Source of the DNA: Odiellus spinosus
Lineage: Eukaryota > Arthropoda > Arachnida > Opiliones > Phalangiidae
NCBI GenBank assembly: GCA_963920705.1
Contig: OY987230.1
Location: forward strand, 9,123,185 to 9,187,184
Direction of reading: 5' to 3'
DNA: 64,000 nucleotides
In this document: one piece after another, positions 45,531-57,748 of the stretch
Position numbering within the stretch: position 1 is the first letter of the stretch
Layout of the letters: each line of letters begins with the position of its first letter
Program-made: the position numbers and the translations under genes
Notes under the pieces: generated by a model
The model's database searches: none
Told to the model about the DNA's origin: nothing
Seen by the model: only the letters and a program-made list of their open reading frames with translations

Positions 45531-48118
45531 TGTCTAGAATTATTATCTGCCTGTACATTTACCCGAATCTTTTTCATTCTAAGGATATTTATAATACGTC
45601 CTATTGTAGTCTGTTTTACCGAGCTCCCAAATAAAAACCTGCAAGCCTTCGTTTGAAATTTCATGAAACTTGCCCTTCAAAAGAAATGAAGAGCTCGCGT
45701 CTCGTGCGAAGTATTTGTAAAATTTTACGAGGGTAGGCCTTGCTTGCAAAAGGTATTTTAGACGGGGTGTGGTTAAAATTTTCTACGTTCGAAAATTATA
45801 TGTAAAATAGTAACAGTCGATTATTTCTATTAATTAAAAGGTTGTAATATAATTAGTTAAAATATTTTTTCTTCGTTGAAGAATTTGTTTAAGTTCAATG
45901 GCCTTCATTGATCAAAGGTTGAAAGTGAGGTTGAAACTAAATTAGCAGTAATTGTCAGTACTGGAATGCGGTATAGACTATAGACCGAGTGGGGAGTAGA
46001 AGTCACGTGGTCAGACGTCTATAGATATATTTCTTGATCTCGTCGACAGAAATGGTCAAACTCACGTTTCTATGGGACCTGAACTTAACCTGGGATTCAC
46101 TATCAACTCACTTGGTGGAAAACATAATTAAACGTGACCCTGTTCCCCACTTGGTCTATATTTCACTCTAGCAATGCTATGACATGGCTATACATTTAGT
46201 CCTTTTAACTTGGTGAACTTGGTGCGACACATTTCGAACTAGTTTCGAAATAAGTAAACAGCGACTTAACTCATAATTTTTGTTTAATTGCGGAGGAATA
46301 ATTGATAAAGGAAATGTATTTATTTATTTTTTCAACAAAATATGGCAAGTGATTTTGTGGTTCAGGCGCCCTTTAATGCAGTTCGTATTTTTGAGCTAAA
46401 CTTTTTTTATGGCTGGAAACATGTTTTCAACATGTCTAATTCTTCCTAATTTGGTTAGAACAGATCGTTTGAAACAAATCTCCAAATAGTTCTAAATATC
46501 AATATTTACCACTCAAAATCACTTAAAACTAATCTCAAAACTATTGAAATTTCAATGCAATTCAATGGGCAATCACCATTAAACAGAGTTTGAAACCAAT
46601 CAAAGATTCGGGCGCCCGTTCCATCTGTCTGTAACCGTGGCAACGCTCCCGCCAAAAATCGCTCGCCTTCAACATTCTTACTTTCAAATGGAATTTGTCA
46701 AAAATTAGGCTTAGCGTAAAATGAAACTACAAGAGCTTTCAGCGAGTGTAAAAGGGAACAATTTTACGGTTAATATCTAGAATAATATCGTTTTCGCTCC
46801 GGTATAAGTAATTTTCTTACAGTTACGTTTTATTTATAGTTAAATATCTATATTATTAACTGGTCTTAGTGGCTCACCCTGTACCGTGATTGGCTATCGA
46901 ATTGCTTTTCCAAATGACAAAAAGGAACATTATTAGGAAATAGTATTGTACCATCAAATAGTTCGATTTATAACCAAAATTGATGTTTTATCATTTTTTT
47001 ACTTTATTTATTACCAAGAAGCATTTTAACTCGAAATCCTCGAACACAGGTTTCCTGGTTCTTTTAAGAGGGTACATTCCCTTTAATTTCGATCGATCTT
47101 TAATGATGAGAAATATTTGTGAAAGAATTATGTAATGGCGTTTCACCTTCCTTTTAATCGGAAAGACAGACACTTTTCGCTTCGAGAGGTTTATTTTTCT
47201 TCTTATTATCCCGTCCCTAATTCCTCTCAGACTCCTGAAAGTTTGTGTCTTCCCCACTGATGAGAGTATGAAGTCTCTTTATAAATAGAATGCAGCGTCA
47301 TCTATCGAGTAGATGACTCTTTGGCTATTTATAAAATTAGGAACTCGTCCTCGACTATTTCCGTTTCGCAACCTTCATTTTTTTTTCTGCGCATTTTTAT
47401 CCCCAAATCTCCCTCCCACTATAGAACCAAAAGCTTTTACCGTATTGCACCGAGTAATTCGTTTATATTAAACCACAGTAAATAAAGTTCCTTCCAAGAA
47501 AGCAAATAGTCGTAACTCGATGTTGTGGCTGGCCTAAAAGACGTATATCTTACTTTGCATCCTTGGAAGGGGCAATAACGTATTACAGGGCCGTTTAAAT
47601 ATCCCTTTTTAACTGTAGTTGAAACAGTAAGGGTGTGAGAGATCTCTGATCTCATTTTATGAAAGCTGGATCAAAAACTAGTAATTAGATCATGATTAAA
47701 TGATGATTAAATATATTGCGCAACGATTTAATGATGGTTGAATTAAGTAAAACGCGGAAAATTTTCCGCAAATCGTAAAAATAAAAAACCATGGAGTCAT
47801 AGCTTTGAATCATTGAATTTCCATTTTTATTTAATTGATAGGAATTGAAATGGTTAATAGAAATCAGTTTCAGACTTTACACTTAAGAATTTAATCTAAT
47901 TCGCCGTCAATTCAACTTTTGTTATAGTACCTTAGAATCATTTCATGGAACTTCGTGCTAAAAAAGGCACACCCGAATCGTTTCCTTTCCCACGATCTAG
48001 TTACTCTAACTGTAGCTTTAAAGTAAAGCTAAAAACTGTTTCCAAGTCCCTTCAAATGAGAAGAGTGAACCAAGCGATCGTCGTTCTACACTAGGCCTAC
48101 GACTCCCCCCCCCCCCCC
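45484..48118. other. No gene recognised
   Basis: Contains a foldback at 45979-46160, a partial TTAA-family core near 46700-46850 (AATTAGGCTTAGCG, GTTTTATTTATAG), GATTAAATGATGATTAAAT motifs at 47690-47725 that resemble the 48-kb minisatellite, and a poly-C run at about 48105. Short minus-strand frames at 46991-47257 and 47437-47655 have no recognisable domain. Confidence 0.5.
45979..46160. mobile_element. Short foldback element, about 182 bp
   Basis: TATAGACCGAGTGGGGAG on the left pairs with CCCCACTTGGTCTATA on the right, with TCACGTGG / AACGTGACC further in. TA dinucleotides border both ends, which could be a 2-bp target duplication but is not diagnostic in AT-rich DNA. Confidence 0.5.
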
Positions 48119-48640
48119 ATGATTATACGTGATTAAATTCAGTACACCACGATTAAAAGGTGATTAAATTCAGTGCACCACGATTAAAAGGTGATTAAAT
48201 TCATTGCATTACCTATAAATGCTGATTAAATTCATTGCATCATCATTAAATGATGATTAAATTCATTGCATCACCAATAAATGATGATTAAATTCATTGC
48301 ATCACCAATAAATGATGATTAAATTCATTGCATCACCAATAAATGATGATTAAACTCATTGCATCACCAATAAATGATGATTAAATTCATTGCATCACCA
48401 ATAAATGATTAAATTCATTGCATCACCAATAAATGATTAAATTCATTGCATCACCAATAAATGATTAAATTCATTGCATCACCAATAAATGATTAAATTC
48501 ATTGCATCACCAATAAATGATTAAATTCATTGCATCACCAATAAATGATTAAATTCATTGCATCACCAATAAATGATTAAATTCATTGCATCACCAATAA
48601 ATGATTAAATTCATTGCATCACCAATAAATGATTGAATTT
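48119..48640 (+). repeat. Minisatellite, 31-bp units passing into 28-bp units
   Basis: About eight 31-bp units (GATGATTAAATTCATTGC plus ATCACCAATAAAT, with more diverged first units GATTAAAAGGTGATTAAATT) are followed from about 48397 by eight or nine 28-bp units that lack one GAT. The 28-bp units are almost identical to one another. The array ends at GATTGAATTTGAAC. It has no spacers and is not a CRISPR array. Confidence 0.95.
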
Positions 48641-51600
48641 GAACTATTTTCGCAACAATTACTACTGTGATGTTCTCTTTTATCAAAAGATTTTTCAACA
48701 TTTTACTGGCATAATTAGGTGATAAATTAAGTAATCTAATATCATTTAAACCTAAAATAATTCGAAGTTGTTAAGGCTACTTTTCAACAAGTAATTTTTG
48801 CAGCAAGTAGGAAAAACGGTAAAATAATTCCTCTAACGAAAAAAGTTTACATTTTCGCGGTATTAGCTATCTTAACCATTTTCCGCAGCAAAAACTAAAA
48901 TATTTTTCCCTTGCATCAAATAGAAGTTTAGAACAAACAAATTTCGGAATCGTGGTGTTTTCTCGTTTTAGAATTTGCTGCCGAGATGTGGATTTCAACT
49001 AAAACGAGGTGATTGTTTTTTTAAATCCGGTGCCTCTCTCCGGGTGGAGGGGAAAAAGTACCGTTGTATTAACAGTATTTTTTTATCAATATGCCACGCA
49101 AAGCGCTACCATCTGGTGTCAGCGTAGGGAAGAGAGATATTTTCCCCGTCATGCTTTGGAACACGTGTTATTTCGATGAGAGAATTCAACAGCAGGATTC
49201 GAAGAACTGAGATGCGATGATCAGGACGTGGAATTTTGTTTTTCCGTGGACCCCATACAATTTGAAACATTGGGGGTGAGTGTCTATAGTTTATCTTTGT
49301 TTATTAATTATTAATCAACTACACTTGCGTCTCGAAAAGTAGTAAATAATTGGTTGACTAACTTGTGTACTAGCTGTTTATTGTGTAACTAAAGTTTGAT
49401 TATATTAGGCTTAACGTATTCAATTTCTCAAGGTTGTTTTAAAGAAAAACATCAGAATATTAATTTGGATTGCGTTTTTTCAAAATATTTAAATAAGTTA
49501 TGTGTAATTTTAATTGAAATTATTGCGTCAATCTTCCCTAACCAAAAACTCTTCTATTGAATTTGATGCATAAAATTAGTTCGCAATTGAAAATTTAGAG
49601 TAGATGATGGTAATCTTTCGTAGGAAGTTCTCGGGAGTGTTGCTATAATTAGTCCTTCTGTTAAAACAAGCCTGTTAAGAGACAAATATACAAACTTCTG
49701 CATTATATTTTGGCATTGTACCAAACCTTCAAGGGACCATGAAGTGATATTTTTATTTGATGGGGTTTGTTATGGGAAATCTAAATTCAATTAAGTTACG
49801 AATGAAACCAAAACTATGATAGGTGGTAAGGCATTGGGGATGCTAGTCTCTCCAGAGAGTAACCAAAACTCCACCCAATATAATCTCTATCTATTTGAAA
49901 ACAACTGATTGGAATAGTTGATATTATAAAAGAAGTTGTGGGTGCGACATCTTGTTTGAATGTTGCTAACTACGTCACAAAATCACGTGGCGTTAAGGTT
50001 ATACAGGGCAGATATTTTCGTTTTCATAAAACGCTAGGGGTCAGAGGGCTAAGAAGTCACTCGGGAGAGACCCGACCTTGAGAGCTGACACCTGGATATA
50101 GAAACTTATCAGAACATTAGCTAATTTTTTTATGAATTTTTGAAGTATTAAAATTTTAGGCTTACAAGAGTCTCATTGAGATTTTTATTTAAACCTATTT
50201 ATTCCAGAGTAGGCATAGATCCAGTAGCGAATAGGTACTCCACTTGTTTATTGACGTCACTGCTTACGTCACTGATTACGTCACCTGCCTTTTACTTTAG
50301 TGATGATTGAACAAACCGAAACTTTATTCAATATAATTGTCTTTTAAGTCTCACGCTGACATCCGGCACCACTACCTGGAGCCAAATCTATCAATAAAAA
50401 CCCAAAATTATTTCGCTAGACAAGGTACGCGAGGGTACTCCAATATTTTCGCTTTTCATTGGATACTGATGAGCGCTTAAGAGAGATATTACACTTGCCA
50501 AGTTTAAAATTATCACGTTTGAAATTAAGGGTTCGACAAATCATTTTAAAGTCAATGAATAATAATTTTTAGTCGTGCTTTTCGATTTGGCCACTGCCTT
50601 CTTTAATACAAGGCCACGAAATGCCAACTACAACTTTTTATCTTGACATTTTTAATTTGCAATTTGTCCGAGATAGATGTCACTTTCCTGATGTATGAAT
50701 AGCTAATCGCGAGTCTCCCGTCGCCAAGAGCCAATTAGATAAGGCTCTATCCAAGTAAGATCGTAGAACTCCTAGCGACATCTAGGTGATAAAGTAGAAA
50801 TCTTGATTTAAATTTACGATTTGATTTAGAACTTGCTTTTAATGTAAATATTTAAAAATCACTGTTTAATTATTTAAATTAAATCCTAATTAATTTATTC
50901 TCCATTATTAACCTAAAATGCGTATCTATTTTATAATTTTCGGCCTACATTTGAATTTCCCGCTTTTTTTAACATCAAGAAAGCGACATCTAACGATATT
51001 TTTGAAATCGGTAAAGCCACCCCCTTGCTTTTCCTATGGATAGGCCTAGTATTAAAGAAGGCAGTGATTTGGCATATGCTATAAAATCAAAAGCGAATTT
51101 ACCACATTATTTCAATCTCCCTTTAAGGTGAGAAAAAAAATTGAGCGGATTCTCAAATTTTTCCATAGTCCTCTCCCCTCATTAAAATCAACAGTCATGC
51201 AAGACTTTTTAAACCAAAGACAAAAAAAAACTTACTTTTTTCTGGAAAATTCCAGAAACTTTCGTTATATATCATTATACGAGTTAAAGGTATACTTAAA
51301 CACTCTTAGTATTTAGAAACTACCTAATCCGTTGCGAATTTTCCACAAAATCATTAAGAAATCGTATCATTTATTAAGAAGGCAAGCACCACAACTTATC
51401 AAAACACCCTGATTTATTAGTGGGAGATTATTGGCCTTTTCTGCCCAGTGTTACACTAAATCAAACTATTGAAACTATAGCTCAAGTATCCCTTTAATTA
51501 CCGTTCATGCCATACCCTTTATCGAGTAATAGGCCTATATTTTTTTAATTTAAGAGTTTTAATACTTTATATATTGCGAAGTTTAAATTGGCTCCATTTA

Positions 51601-51696
51601 TTTTATTGGAAACAATAAAAGTTGTTAAAATTCTCGTATATATACGTGACTGTGTTCAGCATCGAGATTTTAAATTTTTTCATGAAACCCCTTTTA
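48641..51696. other. No gene recognised; includes one dispersed repeat copy
   Basis: A small open frame starts at 49091 (ATG CCA CGC, 38 codons) and a donor-like GGGGGTGAGTG follows at about 49269, but nothing identifies an exon. The dispersed repeat at 49935-50103 lies here. TGCTTACGTCACTGATTACG at 50261 is part of a cluster of three ACGTCAC motifs (50251-50284). A solo TTAA-type terminus (CAATCTCCCTTTAAGG) is at about 51114. Confidence 0.45.
49935..50103 (+). repeat. Dispersed repeat, inverted copy of 8080-8240
   Basis: GTTGCTAACTACGTCACAAA, then ATCACGTGGCGTTAAGG, TTATACAGGGCAG, ACGCTAGGGGTCAG and GAGAGCTGACACC are shared in order with the minus strand of 8080-8240. The element type is unknown. 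Confidence 0.75.
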
Positions 51697-52190
51697 TTAA
51701 AGAGATAATTAAGTGTAACACTCTTTTATTTAATCGATTCATAATCCTAAAAATAAGCACAACAAAATTACAAAAAATTGGATATTAATTTTTAACTTGG
51801 GAACTCGGCTTAGCTGGGAATTAGGCTTAGCTGGAACATGGATTATACATCCTCACAGGGATAATTATCTCTGGTACGATTTGCTACACTAGTAGTTCAA
51901 GATGTTTGTTTCAAACATGTCTGCCAGACATTTTATCCGGCCCCTCAATTTTACCCCCTTACCGATACAAATCCGGAAGTAATCCATGAGAGCATCGTCT
52001 GCTTTAGAGTTTTTTCCCCTTCAATATTTCACCCCGTGTATCGTTAGCTAGAAACTTCCGATGTAGACAATTTTTGTCACCAGGGTGCGATTCGAACAAT
52101 CATTTTACCAGAGTGAATTATCCCTGGGAGGTTGATTAATCCATGGCTGGAAACTAGGCTTAGCTGGCAACTAAGGGCAATAATTGTAAG
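51697..52190. mobile_element. TTAA-family MITE, diverged, right end not found
   Basis: TTAAAGAGATAATTAAGTG, then TTTAATCGATTCATAATCC, ACAAAATTACAAAA, AATTTTTAACTTGGGAAC and two GGCTTAGCTGG copies follow the family order. Inner arms GGATTATACATCCTCAC and AGGTTGATTAATCCATGG are inverted around CAGGGATAATTATCTCTGG / CCAGAGTGAATTATCCCTGG. The outer right arm is missing or unrecognisable. Confidence 0.55.
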
Positions 52191-53825
52191 CCGCGAGAAC
52201 CTGACTTGAAGTTCCCACCCTTACTTGACCGCTTTGAAGACGGCAGAGCTTTTTGTTGACGTATCTCTTCATTTTAACTTCGAATCTTTACTAAGCCTAC
52301 TTTTTAACATTTTGATGTTGAATTTATACGTTATGTAGATAACAAATTTTACATAATATTTATCAAATTCCAATTAACTCGGATCAGAAGTTAGTAAAAA
52401 CATATTTGAAAAGACTCTAGTTGTCTTTTATGAACGGTCCCCTTCTATATTAGACAACTTATTTCCCCAATACCCCCTGGACTGTGTTCTTATCCGTATC
52501 CGTATCGCGTGTTAGAAGTCTCTTAAAATGGCTTCATTTCACTCGCCTCATCTAAATCGTTGCAAACTGTTTCTATTTAGGCGGATACGCGTTTTGTAAA
52601 AAATGTCGCAATTCCGCGACACTTGTCGAGAGTCGAATATCAAATACATTCTTCGTTGTTTGAATCATAAGTGTATATAATTTTACCGCCCGGTAGCTGT
52701 ATTGCAATATCCCTCCGCGTAGGCTTTGCTAAAGCATGAGCAAATGGGTCTATGTTGGAATATTTTTTGCACACAGTTGGCAAAATTTATAAAGTTGAAA
52801 CTGACAAATAGGCGTGTTTCTCTTCCAATCGACCTGGTTTTCTTTCTTTTAAACAACTTCTCCTTTATTGTATTACTATACGATTGGAAATCCTACACTT
52901 TTCCTCAGCCTTGGAAGTAACAAAAATCACCGTTAAATAGAACCTGTTTCTTGGGAAAATGTGTCAGTTTTTCAAGGTTGGGACGTAGTAATTTTATATT
53001 ATCATCTATAAAGGAGACGATGCTCAAAAAACACCCCCAGTTCTTTATTTGTGAACGTACAATTCTAATTATCCACCTCTACCTTCGTAATTTGTTTTCT
53101 ACCAGATAGACAGGGGGAATACTTTTGTACAGAATGAAAAGCTAAAGTGGTCAAACGTTTGAAGTTTGTCTTGTACTGGAAAAAGTTTCGGGTTCAGCTC
53201 CTTGTATTTGGGGGGATTTTTTTTTGACTGAAAACCAAAATTTGCTCTTTTGTTGGTGTTCAGACGTCTGATATTATAAGAGATGATAGATATGTCATCA
53301 TCGGCGATTACGTCTATGTTAAAGTTGATATATGACCGTGGTTTTCTTTCCCTGACAGAGATATCTCAAAGATAACATTTTCATCTGCCTACTTAGGGAT
53401 AATAGTAAACTTATGGTATCACCTTGCCCCCAAATATGTTTGAATTTTTATGTTCATTTCATGTCATCATTTTTTTCCGACTGCATGCATTCTATGTCGG
53501 GTTTTAACTTTTGCGGCAGTGGCCAGGGGGGTTCCTAACGTGATTGTGATAATGGGATAGACCATAAAACGAACTTTTTAATTTATCATCCACTAACTAC
53601 TTTTTCTCCCTTTTTATGTACCTTTTTTAATATCGCTCTCGCCAAAATGGACTGCAAAGACATAAAAGCGTGCTCCACAGTATCAGTCTACATGGTATTC
53701 GATCAAGGGTATTGTAAAGGGCAGGGACAGTTATGTTTTGAATTGAATTTGTACAACCGATAAGCTCGATCTTCATTTAATGAAGATTAACAAGAATATC
53801 GGTACACTTCTTAAAATGTACTTCA
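52191..53825. other. No gene recognised
   Basis: Unique AT-rich DNA. The short frame at 52726-52920 has no recognisable domain. I see no element boundaries. Confidence 0.5.
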
Positions 53826-55335
53826 GGGTGAAATCTCAATATGACCCAAATTAGCTTTGTTACATTAAAATGTCTCCCAAATCAGCTTTGTCCTATCGAA
53901 ATATCTCCCAAATAAGCTTTGTCCCATCGAAATATCTCCCAAATCAGCTTTGTCCCATCGAAATATCTCCCAAATCAGCTTTATCCCATCGAAATATCTC
54001 CCAAATCAGCTTTGTCACATCAATAGGTCTCCCAAATCAGCTTTGTCACATCAATAGGTCTCCCAAATCAGCTTTGTCACATCAATAGGTCTCCCAAATC
54101 AGCTTTGTCACATCAATAGGTCTCCCAAATCAGCTTTGTCACATCAATAGGTCTCCCAAATCAGCTTTGTCACATCAATAGGTCTCCCAAATCAGCTTTG
54201 TCACATCAATAGGTCTCCCAAATCAGCTTTGTCACATCAATAGGTCTCCCAAATCAGCTTTGTCACATCAATAGGTCTCCCAAATCAGCTTTGTCACATC
54301 AATAGGTCTCCCAAATCAGCTTTGTCACATCAATAGGTCTCCCAAATCAGCTTTGTCACATCAATAGGTCTCCCAAATCAGCTTTGTCACATCAATAGGT
54401 CTCCCAAATCAGCTTTGTCACATCAATAGGTCTCCCAAATCAGCTTTGTCACATCAATAGGTCTCCCAAATCAGCTTTGTCACATCAATAGGTCTCCCAA
54501 ATCAGCTTTGTCACATCAATAGGTCTCCCAAATCAGCTTTGTCACATCAATAGGTCTCCCAAATCAGCTTTGTCACATCAATAGGTCTCCCAAATCAGCT
54601 TTGTCACATCAAAAGGTCTCCCAAATCAGCTTTGTCACATCAAAAGGTCTCCCAAATGAACTTTGTCCCATCGAAATAGCTCCCAAATGAGCTTTGTCCC
54701 ATCGAAATAGCTCCCAAATCAGCTTTGTCCCATCGAAATAGCTCCCAAATCAGCTTTATCACATCAATAAGTGCTCCCAAATCAGCTTTATCACATCAAT
54801 AAGTGCTCCCAAATCAGCTTTATCACATCAATAAGTGCTCCCAAATCAGCTTTATCACATCAATAAGTGCTCCCAAATCAGCTTTATCACATCAATAAGT
54901 GCTCCCAAATCAGCTTTATCACATCAATAAGTGCTCCCAAATCAGCTTTATCACATCAATAAGTGCTCCCAAATCAGCTTTATCACATCAATAAGTGCTC
55001 CCAAATCAGCTTTATCACATCAATAAGTGCTCCCAAATCAGCTTTATCACATCAATAAGTGCTCCCAAATCAGCTTTATCACATCAATAAGTGCTCCCAA
55101 ATCAGCTTTATCACATCAATAAGTGCTCCCAAATCAGCTTTATCACATCAATAAGTGCTCCCAAATCAGCTTTATCACATCAATAAGTGCTCCCAAATCA
55201 GCTTTATCACATCAATAAGTGCTCCCAAATCAGCTTTATCACATCAATAAGTGCTCCCAAATCAGCTTTGTCACATCAATAGGTCCCTCAAATCAGCTTT
55301 GTCACATCAAAAGGTCTCCCAAATCAGCTTTGTTT
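53826..55335 (+). repeat. Minisatellite of about 1.5 kb with 31- and 32-bp blocks
   Basis: The core is CTCCCAAATCAGCTTTGTC. Five blocks are visible. At about 53868-54000 are 31-bp units with CCCATCGAAATAT. At about 54001-54650 are some twenty 31-bp units with ACATCAATAGGT, nearly all identical. At about 54650-54750 are units with CCCATCGAAATAGC. At about 54750-55262 are sixteen 32-bp units with TTATCACATCAATAAGTG, again nearly identical. A short tail reverts to the second type. The open frame at 53870-54088 exists because three 31-bp units form a 93-bp cycle, and is not a gene. Units are contiguous, with no spacers. Confidence 0.97.
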
Positions 55336-55901
55336 CAGATTATTATCCGTACTTAACCGAAGATATTTGCATTAATATATATAACTTCCTTGTACCCTGT
55401 TAAATATATCCATGGCTGGAAAGACTTTATCAGTGGAGAAAAAAAACCACCTCGTTTCCGGTCGAATGTCTCCGCCCTTGACAACCTCCCCCCCTCTAAA
55501 GCCACAAAATAGTTTTCTTTTTTCTTTTTCCATTATATGAAAGATACAGCCCTGATTTTATATTCTCAAGTAATTAAGCTATGGCATTCCAGCTTGGTCC
55601 TCCTTTTTTCGTGAAAGTCTAGCTGCGTTTTCAAGACACTTTTTTTAAATCGTATCACTTTGCCAACTATCGTTTTGAAGTGAGAGTGAAACACCCATGA
55701 CATGAAAATGAATATATATTTTTTTCACTTACTTTATTGGCGTTGGATCTTGCAATCAATCGCTTGATGCCACTCGCATCTACACAATTTAAGAATAATT
55801 GTGAACTACTTTCCCTACGGGCAGTAATATTGGGTATCAATCCGCATCGATGTTTCCTATTTATCTCAACTCGCCTCGAACAGAAGTGTATAGGATAGCC
55901 A
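55336..55901. other. No gene recognised
   Basis: AT-rich flank of the minisatellite. A minus-strand frame at 55667-55918 runs into the MITE terminus and shows no domain. Confidence 0.5.
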
Positions 55902-56304
55902 TTAAAGGGAGAATGCAACCTAACATTTAATTTTTTTATCGATTGATTGTTTAAATAGGCCTAATCCACCAGTGAAAAAAATTACGAATAAATATTAAAC
56001 TAGAAATAAATTTAAACCTTACCCGGAAAATAGCCTTAGCGGGATTCATGGAGAACCTGATTTCCTCGCGTATAAGGTCTAGCGACAAATCTCGCGTGAA
56101 CAACGGGCCTTTGCTCATTGGTCGCTAGACCTTACACGGAGGCAATTCTCCATGAATCCCACTAAGCCTATTTTCCGGGTAAATTTCAAATTTATTTCTA
56201 GTTTAATATTTGTTTTCTAAACTTTTTATTGGTGGATTAGGCATATTTAAACAATAAGGAATTGATGAAAAATCACTTGTTATTAGCTTGAATTCTACCT
56301 TTAA
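55902..56304. mobile_element. TTAA-family foldback MITE, complete, about 403 bp
   Basis: Left TTAAAGGGAGAATGCAACC and right GCTTGAATTCTACCTTTAA. The arms carry TTACCCGGAAAATAGCC against TTTTCCGGGTAAATTTC, then ATTTATTTCTAG. The core is of the CAACGGGCCTTTGCTC type with TCCTCGCGTATAAGGTC. It has no coding capacity. Confidence 0.85.
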
Positions 56305-57389
56305 GGCTTGTTCGCGAGAAAGAAATCACAATTAACTTGTATATTGTTGTTTAAGGGGAGTTGTCGTAATGGGAAAAGCTGGCTCGGATTGATACATGTT
56401 AAACACCGTACAGTCAAAAATGTTTTAAGGCAACTTCTTTTGTAAATACAGTAGTCCACCTCGAGTTGGTCTAGCACGCGCATAGCTGGGTTCCATTTAT
56501 ATGTAAAATATAGAAACTAGCTATTACCAGTTAAAATTGGCGGACTATAAAAAATTATCGCAAATGACGGGGTTTTATATTAACTAGTTATTGGTTATGT
56601 GGCATAAATAATAATTAAATTAGGCCTTGTTTTAGCCCTGGTTAAGCTTAATCGAAGTTTAAAAGGTATGACGTGATTTGAATCTCACTATATTCAAACT
56701 CGCCTCGTGTTTTTGCAATAAAAACTCGTCGCGTCTATTTTGAAAAGAAGTTTAACATTGTGTATATAGCTTTGGCGTGTACCTTAGCGTTCCCGTCTGA
56801 CAGACAATCAGACAGACCTAGAGAACTATCAAAAGTATATCACTTTATTCCATAAAAGTAAACAACGCCCCATATATTTATCGGCAAAGGTAGAATTTCC
56901 TATAATAATAAGTTAATTTTCATTCAAAATTTTGTTAATTCAAAAATTTGCCTTTGATTTCCACCTACCCTTTGCGTAGGGCGTAGACAATTTTCCCGTT
57001 AATAAATTAATATATAAAATAACATATAGCCTTCCCGTATACCAAATTTTAGCTGTATATCGTTTTTCTTGGCAGCAGAAAATATAAAGGGCTTTTCTTC
57101 TCCGCTTACTTAACACGTTTGAGTATTTTTTAAGGCGGAGTCTCTTATTTCATAATTCCGCGCGGCGAAACACTTTTCGGTTTTAAATTCAAGTACTTTC
57201 TCTCCCTATATATATATATCCGACAATCTTTCCTCTACATTATATTGAATATCCTTACAATTTCCCGGGAAAGAAGGCGTTGATGTGAAACGAGATTTCT
57301 CTATAAAAATTTAAATTTATTTACGAAATTGCATATTTAAAACTCTATGAAATCGCCTTTTTATATTGCATTATATGGACCTCAACCCG
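56305..57389. other. No gene recognised
   Basis: Unique AT-rich DNA with a TA-repeat near 57205. Nothing supports a gene or element. Confidence 0.5.
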
Positions 57390-57748
57390 GCCTAATCCGC
57401 TAGTGAAAAATTTACAAAACAAATATTAAACCAGAAATAAATTTAAAACTTACCCGGAAAATATTCTTAGAGGGATTCATGGAGATCCTGATTTCCTCCC
57501 GAACGCGATTGTAAGTCTCGTGGAGATCTCGCGCGAACGACGGGCCTTTGCTCATTGGTCGCTAGACCTTACACGGAGACAATTCAGGATCTCCACGAAT
57601 CCCGCTAAGCCTATTTTCCGGGTAAATTTTAAATTTATTCTTAATTTAACTTTTGTTTTGTAAACTTTTTATTGGTTTATTAGGTATTTTTAAACGATAA
57701 GGAATCGATAAAAAAATCAGTTGTTATTAGGTTGCATTCTCCCTTTAA
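57390..57748. mobile_element. TTAA-family foldback MITE, left end truncated
   Basis: Starts abruptly at CCTAATCCGCTAGTG, lacking the first 60-70 bases of the family. The right end is intact: TTAGGTTGCATTCTCCC then TTTAA. The core matches those at 2866 and 55902 (GATTGTAAGTCTCGTGG, AACGACGGGCCTTTGC), which defines a subfamily. Confidence 0.8.

Noticed and set aside
53870-54088. 72-codon repetitive open frame
   Set aside because: It arises because three 31-bp units make a 93-bp cycle without stops; it ends inside the array and has no promoter or domain.
53826-55335. Regular repeats suggesting a CRISPR array
   Set aside because: Units are contiguous with no unique spacers, the host is evidently eukaryotic, and there are no cas genes. 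It is a minisatellite, as is 48119-48640.
57200-57220. TATATATATATA stretch as a TATA box
   Set aside because: Simple TA repeat in AT-rich DNA with no gene downstream.
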